A stretch of DNA of 64,000 bases, taken from positions 136,668,721-136,732,720 of the forward strand of contig NC_088098.1 in NCBI RefSeq assembly GCF_036370855.1, written 5' to 3'. The notes under the pieces were generated by a model. That model searched no databases. It was not told where the DNA came from and saw nothing but the letters and a program-made list of their open reading frames with translations. Each line of letters opens with the position of its first letter. Position 1 is the first letter of the stretch. The position numbers and the translations under genes were made by a program. This DNA comes from Dromaius novaehollandiae. Lineage: Eukaryota; Chordata; Aves; Casuariiformes; Dromaiidae. Positions 1-12,916 of this stretch are shown here, piece by piece.

Positions 1-623
1 TGGCAGTCAAAATACCATCCGCTATTCAAATAGAGAGACAGAGCCTCAGCTGTGTGGCTTGTCAGAGCCGTATTACAAACAAGGAACTAAGAGAATTTAT
101 GGGATCTATTTTGGAAGGTGTAATATTGAATTGATTTCCTACTGCAATCATCAGTGAATGCAGTATTTCACTTGCATTGGATTTTAAATTGAAATAATGT
201 GTCTTCATTAAGGAAATGCAAAGCATATTCAACCTCTTAGAAAGGTTTATGTTATGAAGCAGCAGAAGCTGCCCTATATTTATTGCTGATATTAGCTTCC
301 TATCAAAAAAATCACCTTGCCTTTGCTGTCTCCCAGATATATCATTCTTCCTGAAGTTCCTCCCATCAGAGATTCTGAGGGAACATAGTTTCAAAAAATC
401 AGAAGAGAAGTTTGGAAGTCCTGATGCTAAAATTTTGTCAGAAACTTTACCTAGACTTTGTTGTTCCTATCTCAAAAGTGGCTCAGACTGAAAAATACCC
501 ATTTAATTTTCATCAGCAGTGCTTTGTATTGTAGCAATGCACGGAAATATTACCGAGGAAATAGCAGGAGAGGGTATTTCATTTTTTTTGCAAATATGCC
601 TTGTCTCATGTGAAGCTAGGGAA

Positions 624-645
624 GCACTGGGATAGCACTGGGATA
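624..645. repeat. 11-bp perfect tandem duplication
   Basis: The unit GCACTGGGATA occurs twice in direct succession. It is a small replication-slippage duplication. Confidence 0.85.
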
Positions 646-2380
646 ATTCATTGGGAGATTATGGAATCTCCTTGATGGTTTTTCAGATTGAGTTTGAAGA
701 AGAGAGACCGTGTGAGGTTAGTTAGCACTTCTCCCGCCTGAGGAAAAAGCAGCCATATTCACACTTGATATGTTTTTCAAAGCAGGTGGCATCTTCTCTG
801 TAATTCTGTGATCATTCATAAACCAGTTATTTAGGTTAAATATGGTTTTCCTGGAACACATACATTTTTCTGTACTGAAATATCTGTGGTTATACCACAT
901 CCATATGACTTTCTCCCCAATAATTGCCAATACTGTCTGCCTTAGTGAATAGTGTAGCATATGTCTTCATGAATAATCACAGAATATCCTGGCTAAAGGA
1001 AAAGTTTTTTTCTGGCCACAAGCACTTACTGATTCTAAGCACAGACACTGACTTGCAGCTTAAAACTAGAGCTTGGACTATGGATGTTCATTAGCCATAA
1101 AGTTGTTGGTCTTGAGCAGAAGTGATTTAAATAGGTTACTAATGTGCAGTATAAAACCAATATATTTCCTTTTATAGTTCTCAATCTGCTGGCCTGCTTT
1201 TCAGTTTTCTTATTCGTATATTATGAGTGAGCCAGCATGGACTCAGAAATGCTGGTAATGGAAACTTCACAGATGTCAAACTAACCAAACACTGACTTCA
1301 AGCTACCATTCACTACTTAATATGCCTCCATCACTGCTTGTGATCCAAATCAAAACAAAGTTAAATGGGCTTTGTATCATCCCCATCTTTATCTTCACTC
1401 TAAAATAAGCAATATTCCTATCTACGTTCATTCTACCTAAAGATTCATTTTACATCTCCAAACATCTTCTTTGCAACTTATCACAGTTGCCAACAGTTTG
1501 TACTAACTCATAAAGATGGTTGTGGCAATTTTCTTCTTGCTTCAGCCTTGTTGCTGCCTCAGTGCTCTGGTCCCAAACTTGCCTCACAGATTTCTCCACA
1601 GCTTCTGAGCTCCTTTACCCAGAGTCTCATCTGCAAGCACACTGGCTTATGGGCTACTCTCTCAGGAAATGTGACAGTGAAAGTAAATAGACTGACACAT
1701 TTTGAAAGGCTTTAATAAACAATGACTCTGACCTAAGTATCAAAAGAAATGTTACCTTCTAGCCTGAACCCTAAAAGATTCCAGTCCTGGTCTCCTGACC
1801 AGACTGTTGGTTCAAGCTCCTGCCAGGAAATCCTGCCTAGTACTTAACTCTTTATAGCAGATGTGTGAATCCCTGATTTTTGATTGGTTTTCTGTCTGTC
1901 CAACAAAAAAGGGATAGAACGAGGGGAAAATGGTAAGCTTCTGAAAGTTGTGCCCATTCTCTAGGGGCTGAAATCCTGGATGTCTACCTTGAAGTGCTGA
2001 CCCCTCGCCTTCCTGGGCAGACACAGTCCAAAAGGGAGCCTGTCTGGCCACGTGAGTGCTCCCACTTCATGAGACAGGACATGCACATGCCACTTAGGAC
2101 AGCACTGCTGGGGACTTATATCCTCCTACTCTGTCTTCCCTCAGGAAACTCATGCCCAGTCAACATCCACCACATGTCATTTAGACTTCTGCTCACCACT
2201 GATTCAAGTGGTCCCTTGTTTTATGCGGGAAATTAGTGTACCGCTCATGTGGAAACTGTTGTGAAGGGGGTGTCCTCTTTCTGTGCTACTCGCTGTCCAT
2301 CATTTTCTGCAAAGTCTGCTGGGTGAGAGGCACAAAGAGATTGGCTAGCACAGGGGCAGGCTATTACTGGCATTTAACAG

Positions 2381-2399
2381 CCCCCCCCCCCCCCCCCCC
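2381..2399. repeat. Homopolymer C19
   Basis: Nineteen uninterrupted cytosines on the plus strand. The minus strand is G19, so it can form a quadruplex and its length is prone to slippage and sequencing error. Confidence 0.95.
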
Positions 2400-4114
2400 A
2401 GTAGTTATTGGATTGCAAATATTAGTGGTGTACCCCAGCAGGGCAGTAGGACAAGACTGACTATTTGGCCTGATACCAATGAAAACCAAACACCTTCACT
2501 CTCAGATGAAAATCTGGCTGGCCTATATGCTGGACTTACGGTTTATGATGTCTTTGTATTCTTTTTTTCTGTAATCAACTTTTTGCACAAGCCAATTGCT
2601 CCTCATTGTGATTTTTTTAACATTCTGGAAGAGATGTATAGTATGTTAATGTCAAATGTAGTTTATTCTACACAGACCTTCTATTTTGATTTCTGTTTCT
2701 TGAAAATTCTTTTGTACTTTTTATCATTTGTAGAAATTCATAATGTGCAGGGAAACAGAACTGTGCCAGGTTTGGGAATGAAAAATTTTCAATTAAAGGT
2801 ATCAGGAATTGTGGAAGAAAACATCATTTACATATTCAATTGAGAAAAACATCTAGAAAGGGGGGAGAGAGATGGATGGCGGAGCATGTCATTCTACTGT
2901 TTTCCTTAACAGGTCAGCCAAAACAACACATTAGTCAACAAACCATTGCAACTAAAATATGTATACTTGCTAGCAATGCATAAAGCTTCACAGGGGTGGA
3001 AATTCTCTTTTCAACTTGTTTTTCAGTGAAACTAGACTGAAGTACATATTCACAGCCTTCCTTCATGGCAATCAGAACAAAACCATTGTAAATGCCAGAA
3101 AACACCTCATAGTCAATACAGCAATTTTTGTCATTACTCACCTACTCTGTGATATTATCATCTTCTACAAGGTTGGGTTACCAGAATCCCAAACACCAGC
3201 TCAGCTCACTTTCATTCAAGCACAAAACTGACTTCTGAGAAACAGGATAATGTTCCAACTATGAAAAAAAATAGAGTGAATTTGATATTTATAGTAATAA
3301 GGGATTTAATGCGCTTATTTACAACTTGTACCTAACTGTGAGGTGTCTAAGAACAGTGAAGAAGATGAGACTCTCAAACCAGTCTTTGTGTGGAAGGCAG
3401 GGTTTGGAGCCAGTTTAAAACCAAGTTTCCTTGAAACAATCTAATGAATGAATATGCAGAGCTCTCTAGTTTCACCCTTTCCTCCAGATTTAGAGATTTA
3501 GTGGAAAAGATTTGGAGACAGAAAGAGGAAAAAAAATATTCTACCCTTTAATAAATTTTTAGGCCTGGAGGCCTTGGTTGTTTCATCTGATATCTTCCAT
3601 ATTGCAAGCCACAGAATCTCACCCAGTAATTGCACTAACCGAGGCTGTGCTTTGAGCTATAGCATGTATTTTAGAAAAATGTGGCAGTAATGCAGGCCTC
3701 TTGTATAGCTGGCCTTACAGGGAGCTGCTCTATTGCTGTTTCCACCTCCAGGCTTGGGGAGGAAGCAGGGCTGGAGGTTTGCCACCTCCTCCATGCACTT
3801 TCATTCTTGCACAGGGCCAGGAGCTGCTGCTGCCACCACCACTGCTGCCTTATGGAGCTGGTCTCCTTGCCCGAGGGTGGTGCCTGACCTGCTGTAGGCG
3901 AATTTTGCAGCCTCTTGCCCATATGTTAACTGGGGCTTATTAACAGTATATTTTTGTGGTGGATGAGTGAGTATCCTGCCAAGTTTACCTGCTGGCTATA
4001 GAGACTAACATGCTGTGACAATGTAGACTTAGACAGGATGGGAAGGGAAGGAGATTTCCAGAGAGAACTTGTTCTGACATTTAAATTCTCTTCTAGAAAC
4101 CTTTGTGAGTAAAA

Positions 4115-4160
4115 TGTGTGTGTGTGTTTCTTTCTTTCTTTCTTTCTTTCTTTCTTTTTT
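4115..4160. repeat. Compound microsatellite (TG)6 (TTTC)7 T6
   Basis: (TG)6 at 4115-4126 runs directly into (TTTC)7 at 4127-4154 and a short T tail. It is likely length-polymorphic. Confidence 0.95.
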
Positions 4161-6283
4161 CCCTAGGAAGGGAAGAATTAAAGACTCTACAGGCCTTATT
4201 GACTTACTCATTTTTATAATGCCTATGTCACACTCTACCATCTTCATGGACATTAATCCACACCTTTTTTTCCAAGGTGGTGGGGAACATCCATTGTGTT
4301 TCATATTTGGAGGAGGTAGTTGTATAAACTTACTGGATCCTGGAGAAAAATAGTTTAGAAATGACACAGGATGTTAAAAATCTTTGTTCATTGCACTTCT
4401 CTTGCATTAAATGCTGACTAAATGCCCACTTCACATTAGCCACAAGGAAAAAAATGGTTACGTAGTGACAATGGCCCTGTGTTTCCTTTGAGGCAAGTGT
4501 AGCAATTCCCAGGAGCGTGGTAGCTCTCTGCTATGCCAGGATTTATTAATAGTGGGAACATGGCATATTTTCTTCAGATTTTATGAATTAACAACAAAAA
4601 ATGTATACTAACAGCTAGTTATGGCAACTGGGAGTGAAGTATTAAGCAAAGAATATTAATAGTGTGACATTGGCAGAGGACAGGACACGATGGGGACACA
4701 GAATGTGCAGTGACTAAGAAGTTCAGCATTTTAATACAGTTTCAATTATTAAATCAGGGCATAGCTTGTCCAAAGTAAGTTTAAAAGAACATGTCCACTC
4801 TACAGATGGACCTTCACAAATCTCTACTATTTAAAGATCATTATCAAAAACTGTGTAAACAGAGGCACTTGTGTTCTCTCTTCATGCTGTCTCCACCATA
4901 ATGTAAACTGGAATATTTTAATGTCAGTGGCGGAGAGGCACATCCTTTATTTATTACATCCTTTGTTTATTATTTGTGTCTCATTATCCTATAGAGAAAT
5001 GCTTGCTTTTAACAGTTTCAGAAGGTTAGTTTCTGCTGCCTGTGGTGTGAGATGTATGCAAAGATACTTTGGTTTTGTCCCAGCAGCTTTGTGCCTTTCA
5101 TCAGTGAGTACCTGTTAAAGACCAATCATCCTCAAATACTCAGACTGTCTCTTAATTAGTGAGTAAGATAATTTTGGTTTGCTACTTGTGCTTTCAATGT
5201 CACTATATATTTAGAGCAAGGTATGTGTATGAAACACAGGGTTGTTGAATAATTACACAGTTACTGAGAGACAGATATTTTGGGTCAGAGTTTGTCAAAG
5301 GTTCAGTGAAAAGCTTCCTCTAAAACAATACCAACAAGTAATATGTCAGCTTGCTCCCAAAAAACAAGTTCCCATGGGCTGTCAGTTTAGATGGCGCAGG
5401 AAATTTCACTCTGAGCCTGACACTGGTTTCTCCTTAGAAGTAAGTGGTTTCTACCCCCAAAGAGTTCCCCTTCCACCCACAACAGGCAGCCACCCTTGCA
5501 AGGCACTGCAGCTACTCTGCTCGTTTGACACTTATTAACATCTTTGAGCTGAAATGACTCATTCCATGCAGAAATTTTCCTTGTCTGGTGAGTACCCACT
5601 GTAAATAGATGAGAAATACATAAGCTTTTCATGCTTGCAGCAGCTTGGGAAGAAATATATATTTTTGCTACTGACCATGAAATCACGTTAGGGATTTTGT
5701 TTCTTTTTTGTCTGTATCGCAGGCATATCAGCTAAAAGGCTCATCGCTGTGACATTTTAACAGATAATTCTCTTTGTCAGGGTTGTTCTCTAACAAAGTT
5801 CTTCATCAGAAGAAACAAGCTGAGTGAGAAGCTTGCCCCAGATCTTCAGATATCTGCCTCAATGGCATAATGAAGAGAGGTGATTAGACAATAAAATTTG
5901 GGTGCAATGCATTTACATTTTCAAAATGGAGAATGATTTAGAGAGGTGTCGTTTTGTGGTCTCTAGCTGAAGACAACTTAGAGATCTGACTCAAGGAGGA
6001 TGGGTGCTGGGTGAGTAGGCCCCTCTGAGTGGTTTGAGGGTACATGCAGGCTGGGAGGACACGGGAGCGCATGGGTCTTCACTGGCCCCTGCCACCTTCC
6101 AGCACCGTTACAAGGATAAGAGCTGGATGCAAACCTTTCCTTGCCCCTCACCAGAGCAAAGTCAGGTACTTGGCCAGACAGATCCCTAAGGGCTCTCTTA
6201 TTCCTTGTTGGGACAGTGGGAGAAGACTCAGGCCTGGTGTGGAGGGCAGCTGCAGGGCAGTTGGGATGCAGCCTCTGAGGAGG

Positions 6284-6299
6284 TCGGGGGCGGGGGGGG
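6284..6299. repeat. G-rich tract, possible quadruplex
   Basis: Two long G runs separated by one C (CGGGGGCGGGGGGGG) lie in a local GC-rich patch that extends back to about 6040. The patch has overlapping open frames on both strands but no coding signature. Confidence 0.8.
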
Positions 6300-7932
6300 C
6301 CTATCCTTCATGCATGGTTTCTCCCACAGCCAGGGGAAACAGGGCCAGATAGCCCTGCTCACACACCTTGATCTCTGTGCTTCAGCTTCTGATAACCCCT
6401 GTATACTGTATTCTGGTTTCCTGAGGCCATTTCCTTTCTGCCCCAATGTCAGATATTCAGATAAGCAGCCATGCTGGATGGGCTGTAACTAGTAAAAACC
6501 TTTATACTTGTCACTATGCTCTTATTTCTACATTACCAGTGCTGTGAATCAGCATTTGTTAACTGTTTTAGAGGATTTCCAGCCTCGCACAAAACAAAAG
6601 CCAAGCTGTACTAGGGACCAGCAAAAGAAGCACATCAATACACACTAATGCTCTAGATGGCTGCTTATTACAGTCCCAGGTAAGCATTTTTATCATGCAA
6701 GACAGAGAATAGAGATAGCTCCTGATCTGAACAGCTAATCTGTCTGATACCAGAGATGTGGATTACTTGGGACTGCAGAGAATTTTGGGAATAATTTGGA
6801 TCCTTTGGGCTTGACTTAGAATATTTCAAAAGCCCTCTTTTTTCACAGTACCAAATGCTCTCTTGCAGGAGCAGTGCAGGAAGACAAGTATGTTTTTCAG
6901 GAGGGTCTATATATACACCATCTTAGTAACTTCCTAATAACTTTTCCTAAAAGAAAGTGATGACACCTGCTATGCCAGGAGGATGCTGAAGGGAACAGAA
7001 CCAAACGCAAACTGCAGGGACATTTTTTTTTATCTGCCCTTGCTGTCCAAGCAGTTGAGCTGGCAGTGTAGCTTTCAGCAGGCCATTTTTGGCCACCAAC
7101 ACAAGCCACAGTTCAGGATGAGTGTTAAGGGATTCACTAGTGACAAGGTGTTGGCAATTTCCCTCATGAGCATCACAGGGAGAAATGGGGAAAGATAGTC
7201 AGGGGAGAGATATTTCTAGAGGTAGCCTCCAAGAAGGCTGGGAAAGCAGCTCATGAGAGGGGATAAAAGAGCTTATTGCAATACAATGTGTCAGACTGCT
7301 GAACATTTAATCCCAGTAGAACTGAGGAAGAGAAGCACAGGGAGCAGAGCGGCCCCTTCATTAGACACCTTCATCCCAAGAGCTCTTGTCACCTTCCCAC
7401 CTGCCCTTCTGATAGCTGTTAGCAGTTCCTGCTGGTGCTTCCTGCTTCTGTGTCGGAAGTGGGAAGAGAGAGCAAGCAGATGGGACATGGAAAAGTTGCT
7501 TGGTTTGGTAAGACCCACCATGGGCCTTCAGGCTTGGAAGGATGAGACGTTTGCTGGCAGTCTGCTGCCCTGCTTTAAGGCTGCACCTTATTGTGGGGTT
7601 ATCCTCTGAATGGGACCTGCCCTCATGAATGCTGCTTAGCAGGGCAGATTTGGCTGACCTCCGTGGCACTGAATTTGTCTGTAGTACATTTGGGTTTCCT
7701 CGTCTATGGTTGTCTGCTAACCTGCTCAGTGGGAGTGGTGGAAAACTCTTACAACTTTTTATTTAAGGGATTTTTTTTTTTTTGGTCAGAACTAATGTCT
7801 TTGTGGGAATTATTTTGCTTTCCTCAGAAACAATTATTTTTCACTGGAAAGTCTGGGTACTAAAAAGATTTTCTGGGAAGCCAAAGAATCCCTACTGTTT
7901 TAAAATTAATAATGAGAAGTTAGAAAGGAGGA

Positions 7933-7942
7933 GGGGGGGGGG
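7933..7942. repeat. Homopolymer G10
   Basis: Ten consecutive guanines within a purine-rich segment. Confidence 0.9.
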
Positions 7943-10900
7943 AAATTGAAATGTGCCTCAATGCTGGGATTTGGATTTCACCGAGAAATTTGATTACTAG
8001 ACAAGACCACCTTGCAGCTGGCAAAATACTAGAAGAGCCCAGTGTGGTAGCCCACAGAGAGCCTGCAGCTCTCAAGTATGAGATTAATTTTTTTTTCTGT
8101 AATTACAGCTAACATTTGCCTTCTGTGGTGTACTTGGTGGAGATCATTTTAAAACATTAGTAACATGGCAGCATTGACAAACTGTGATTGCAACCCATGG
8201 GACAAACTGAAAAATCCTGAGAAGCCCTTGGAATCATGATATTTGAAAAACTTCCAGGGTTTAGATTCTTTTTTCATGGATTGCAGTATATAGGATTTAA
8301 AGACAGTTCAGAAAACAGTGTCAAGATTTATTTTCCAGTATACCAAGAAACCTATGCAGGTGAGTATGCTAGCTCCCATCTGACACCAGACAGTGAAAAA
8401 AAGAGTGTTACTGCTCTTATCTCAGTGGGGAGGATGCCCCTAATCCCTCTTTTGCCACACAGAAAATGCAAGAAGCCTGTGTGTGAACTCTTAGAAGTTT
8501 TCATTTTAAGTTTGTCTTGCTACCTAGGAAATCTGGGTGCTTCTGTACATCTGCAATGAGTTAAAACCACAGATCTAGGTACTACTGACACTAAGGAGTG
8601 TTTGCTACTTCTTTCAGGGTTAGTCAGCTTTGATTTAGATAGTAATTTGTGAGATTCTCTTGTTAGGTACATAAGCTTTCATGAAAACTGCCAACCTGTG
8701 TAAGGGAGACAACAGTTATCTGCAGAAGTCTGTTCAGTCCCTCAGCCAGGATGATGGGATGTTTGCGAAGGGAAGTTTCTGTGAGGGTGAGAGAAAGGAA
8801 AATAAAAACATTATGTGCTCAGAATAACTGTAAGAAAAGGAAAGCCTCTGGAAAAGAGAATTGATTTGAGGAAAGGAAATTAGGGATATGAGAACTAGAC
8901 AAGATTAAGAGTTTCTTCGAGGGAGAACCTCTTCACTGTGTCTGCTCATGTTTTATAGCAGCTTTCCAAAGAAATCTCAGGTATTTCCAGAAATGGCACT
9001 GGTGATTTAGTACTCCTGAGGGCAAGCTCTAACAGATTTATTTGCCATGATTTAAAACATGTTTGTCCCAGATGTTCGCCTTGCTCATGCACTGGAAATT
9101 ACTGCCTTGAAGGGAAGGCAACAAAATATGACGTGTACTAGTGTCTCAGAGCTCAAGTTTACAGGTTGGAGGATTAGTAAAGAAACAACTTTTATGGGTT
9201 TTTGAGCTAATATAATGGACTGTGTACTAAGGCAATTGAGGCATCAGTGTGCAGCCCATGCTGCCATCCCTTGTAAGGATGTGGGTAATGGCTGCTAAAG
9301 GGGGGAATGGGGCAGGCAGATGTGGGCAACAACAGCTTAGATTGCTGCAGCTAAATCTGCCAGAGCTCTCTATTAAAATCCTCTCCACTGGGAGGTACTT
9401 ACCCCAAAGACACAGTCTTGCAGTTCAGTCATTGGACTTATGCTGGAGGACCTGACTCAGAGGTCCATTCATGTCGCACATTGCCACACTTACTCCTGAT
9501 GCTTGCTCAGGATTCTGCAACAGCCCCTAGCTCTAGCAAATCTTAGGCTAGGGACTGCATTTTGCTTATTTAAATGATCCTTTCATGTGAAGAAGTGAAG
9601 ACCTTTCGTCCTAGATTGTTGCACCCAGAGGCTATGCAGTGCAGAGTGCACAACGTAGTGTTGGCATGTGTGGTCAGAGAGTTGGGTCACTTAACTGTGA
9701 ATTTTAGCCATAACATTAAAGTGGGTTTCATTTGATTAAACATGCACACCTATATCTCAGCTTGTCATTTGAGGGATAAAAGCTTGTCATAAAGGAAACC
9801 CTTTAAATCAGTGAAGTGCCCTTATGGGCACTTAAAGGCCCAATTCATATCCTCCTAAAGCAGACATCTAAATAGGTTAGATGAATCACCATTTTAATTG
9901 TCTGTTTCTCTTCACTAACTCTAAAGGAAACCCAGCGTTCCTGGCTCAGACTCTAAAGTTAAATTAAAACATGAACCCCATGTTTTGTGTCTAATTTTCC
10001 AAACATTTTCTGTAATTCTGTAATTTGTATCATTGTATTGTACTTGTCCAAACCTGCAAATAGTAATAAAATCTCTTCTGTGATCAATAACTGACATGCT
10101 CAACTTAAAAACTGATTAGCAACTGGGAAAAACCATCAAAATAGTAGAATATTTCATTGAATTATTTACAAAAAATTACCTTTGAAGGAAAAAAATGTGG
10201 CTAGCTTATAAGATATTCTATAAACAGAGAAAGTAATATTAAGTATCATATACTCAGCTTTACTGTACACTTTTATCCACACAGGATGGTTGCATCTGAG
10301 TAGAGACAAAGTGATTTCTGTAGCTAGCTCTGTTTTTGTAGAATATAGGGATGTAGGTACTATTTAAATGGAAAATAGTATTATAATGACTAAAAGCTCT
10401 GGTGTGTCTCTGCATCATGTAAACTCTGTTTCTAGCCTGTATTTGAAGTTCTGTGTGCTGTTTATCTTGAGATTCAGGCTGATGTTAAAACATCTTCCTT
10501 TGTTGTTTGGGGATTTTCTGTTTTCATTCAAAAAAGATTTGCAGCCAGGCTTATTAAATGAATCAGGTATTTCTCATATATTCTCAGTGCCCAGCAAGGC
10601 TATATAGACCCTATCGCAATACTCTAACTTTGTAATGTTTTATCTGGGGAGTTACATTTAGCTCGGTGGAAGGAAAATGATGCTGAAAGAGGGAAGTTGT
10701 CCTAGCTGGTTTTGTTTGTTGGTTTATTTGCCATACCAGGTCAAAGCCAACACACCACCTCTGTACATGTGTCCAAACTACTAGCTGAAGCAAGAACCCA
10801 AGAGGCATTGTAAACTTGCCAAGCCCTTGACATAGGTTTTCTAGCTACTAGCTGCTGTAATCTGGCTGCATATCAGCATAAGGGTATCTATAACATAATT

Positions 10901-11949
10901 CAGAGGAGTATGATTCTTGGTCAGTGGAGAGTATGGCTAGTCTCAGCTCTGGACATGTCCCATCCATCCAGATGAGATGAAGGAGAGTGTGGGCTCGCAC
11001 TAGGGTAGTATCTCAGGGCTTGACCTTTCCCTCTGAAGCACCCGAGAGCTCAGACTCAGCCCAAGTGTGAGCACCTGCTAGCCTGTGAGCAGGGTAGCTG
11101 CGTCTGATTGCAAAATGAGCTGTGGTCCATGCTTGATTGCTGGTGTATGCATAATCAATATGGTTTTAATCCTGGGAGATAATAGTATGGGTCCTACAAT
11201 GGTGGTCTTAGGAATCTCACATCCTGATTTGCTGGCCACCCATACAGTAGGGGGGAAAACCACAGCAAAGAAAAAGGAATGCAGTTTTGCAGTCGCAGAG
11301 AAGAACAGTATTTCTTTGTTTTTCACTCTGTTCTCTGGGTTTCTAATTCTGCCGTGTTACTCATTGTGCCTCTACGACAAAACTCACTTGGCAACATTTA
11401 AAACTAGACTCCTTAGAGCTGTAAATAGTACCAACCTTGTTAATGTATGTGGCATAGGAAATTGCTGCAAGGTGAGCTCTGACCAAACAGGAAAGGATTC
11501 GCTGAGGAGAAGGTGTGCATGTGCTGGAGGAGGCCATGGTGAGACACCACACTGCTAAGGGTGGGGAGTCCCAGGAGCCTGCTTTTTCCCAAAAAGCAAG
11601 AAAAATATTTATGGGCCTATGTTTTGAAAATAAGGTCTCATTCATCATAAACAAGGATTACAAAACTTCACTTCTAGAAAAGACAAAACCTAGGACTGTA
11701 ATATCCAGTTGAAGTGAGAGAGCGTCAGCCTATTTTTCCTTCGCTTTATGGTCAGCTTGTGAATCCAAGTAGAGCATCTTTTACTTTAATAAGTACAGAA
11801 GAAGCTCTTGTTCTAGGTGTCTGCTAAGATGATCACTTCTTATAAGTACCTCAATAGGTACTTTTCCTGCCCTCCCACAATATCTAGTGATGGGAGAGAC
11901 TTTTTATATGAAAAAGGTAAAAGATATATTTGGTTATAAACATGTGCAT

Positions 11950-11950
<1 letters not shown>

Positions 11951-11980
<30 letters not shown>

Positions 11981-12012
11981 TATATGCATTTATATATGTA
12001 TTTATATACATA
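11951..12012. repeat. (CA)13 microsatellite with AT-rich tail
   Basis: (CA)13 occupies 11951-11976. It is followed by an ATATAT-rich tail to about 12012. Confidence 0.95.
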
Positions 12013-12910
12013 GAGTATTTAATCCCTGACTTGAGCAAGGCCCCCTAAATCCTAATGGGCAAAGGATCCTGCATGGGAGAGTATCTTAAATTCCTCTGCA
12101 TTGGCCTAACCCTGCAAAAACTCTCATGCAGGATAGTGATGTAGATGAGGCAGGGCTCAGGGGATATCAATCTGTGTGATTCTAGTGATTGTAGTATTTC
12201 TTTCAAGTGGTAGCTTTTTCCTCACTGTGTGTGTACAGGTTATAACTTCGTCTCATCACTTACCTATTCCCTAAATTTCCCTCTAACAGCTCAAAATAGT
12301 CCACATGTGGAATTGTTCTACAAGCTTTAAGAATGCAAGTAAAGGATAAGGTGCATAGTTGAAATAAAAGGGGTTTGGAGACTTTGAGTATGAATTTGCT
12401 TAATTTTATGAACTTTTTGTAGATTTTAATTAACTAGCTGTACTATCTTCTTATCTTGTACTCCTTCTATCACAGAGCCATAGCCAACCGAGTGTCTAAC
12501 TTTGGGTAGAATTGTTGCTAAACCTACTAATATCTGAAGAAATTTTGCTTGTTCTTAAGAATGGGATGGCTACATCCCAGGTAATGGGCCCCTTTTTCCA
12601 GTTTGGTAGAAGACAAGTAGGGCTTTTTGAGTAAAATATTTCCAGAATGGATCAAAAGTGGAGGGGAATTGTAATAGGAACTGAAGATGTCCTGACCAAG
12701 CAAAGGCTTCAGGGCCAGTCATGAGACAGGAATCTAGTTATGCTGGAATGTACCATGATCCAGAGAAGAAAGCATGCCCGAAGAGTGATATTTCTGAGCA
12801 TGATGCTATAGCACAGAAAGGAGTCCCAGTTCCCCAAGAATGGATGTGGTTACTGGAGCATGCTGTCATTGTGGCTTTGCCCAGGTGTCCACCTGTCTGG
12901 TGCTGTCAGA

Positions 12911-12916
12911 AATAAA
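12911..12916 (+). terminator. Candidate poly(A) signal of an unidentified upstream transcript
   Basis: AATAAA is followed at the normal distance by a GT-rich stretch (about 12940-12961), the usual layout of a vertebrate cleavage site. It lies 2.15 kb before the ASB9 start codon on the same strand. A 64-codon open frame (12721-12915) ends exactly at the hexamer, but its product is not recognisable. Confidence 0.35.

Noticed and set aside
795..815. TGTAATTCTGTGATCATTC, resembling the CR1 terminal octamer repeat
   Set aside because: It is too short, with no CR1 body upstream. The similar string at 10010-10035 was rejected for the same reason.
4115..4160. Repeat array considered as a CRISPR-like or satellite structure
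   Set aside because: It is a plain compound microsatellite with 2- and 4-bp units. No spacer-repeat arrangement exists anywhere in the window.
11085..11558. 157-codon open frame upstream of ASB9
   Set aside because: It was considered as an ASB11 or other exon, but contains no ankyrin or SOCS motif and no plausible splice structure.
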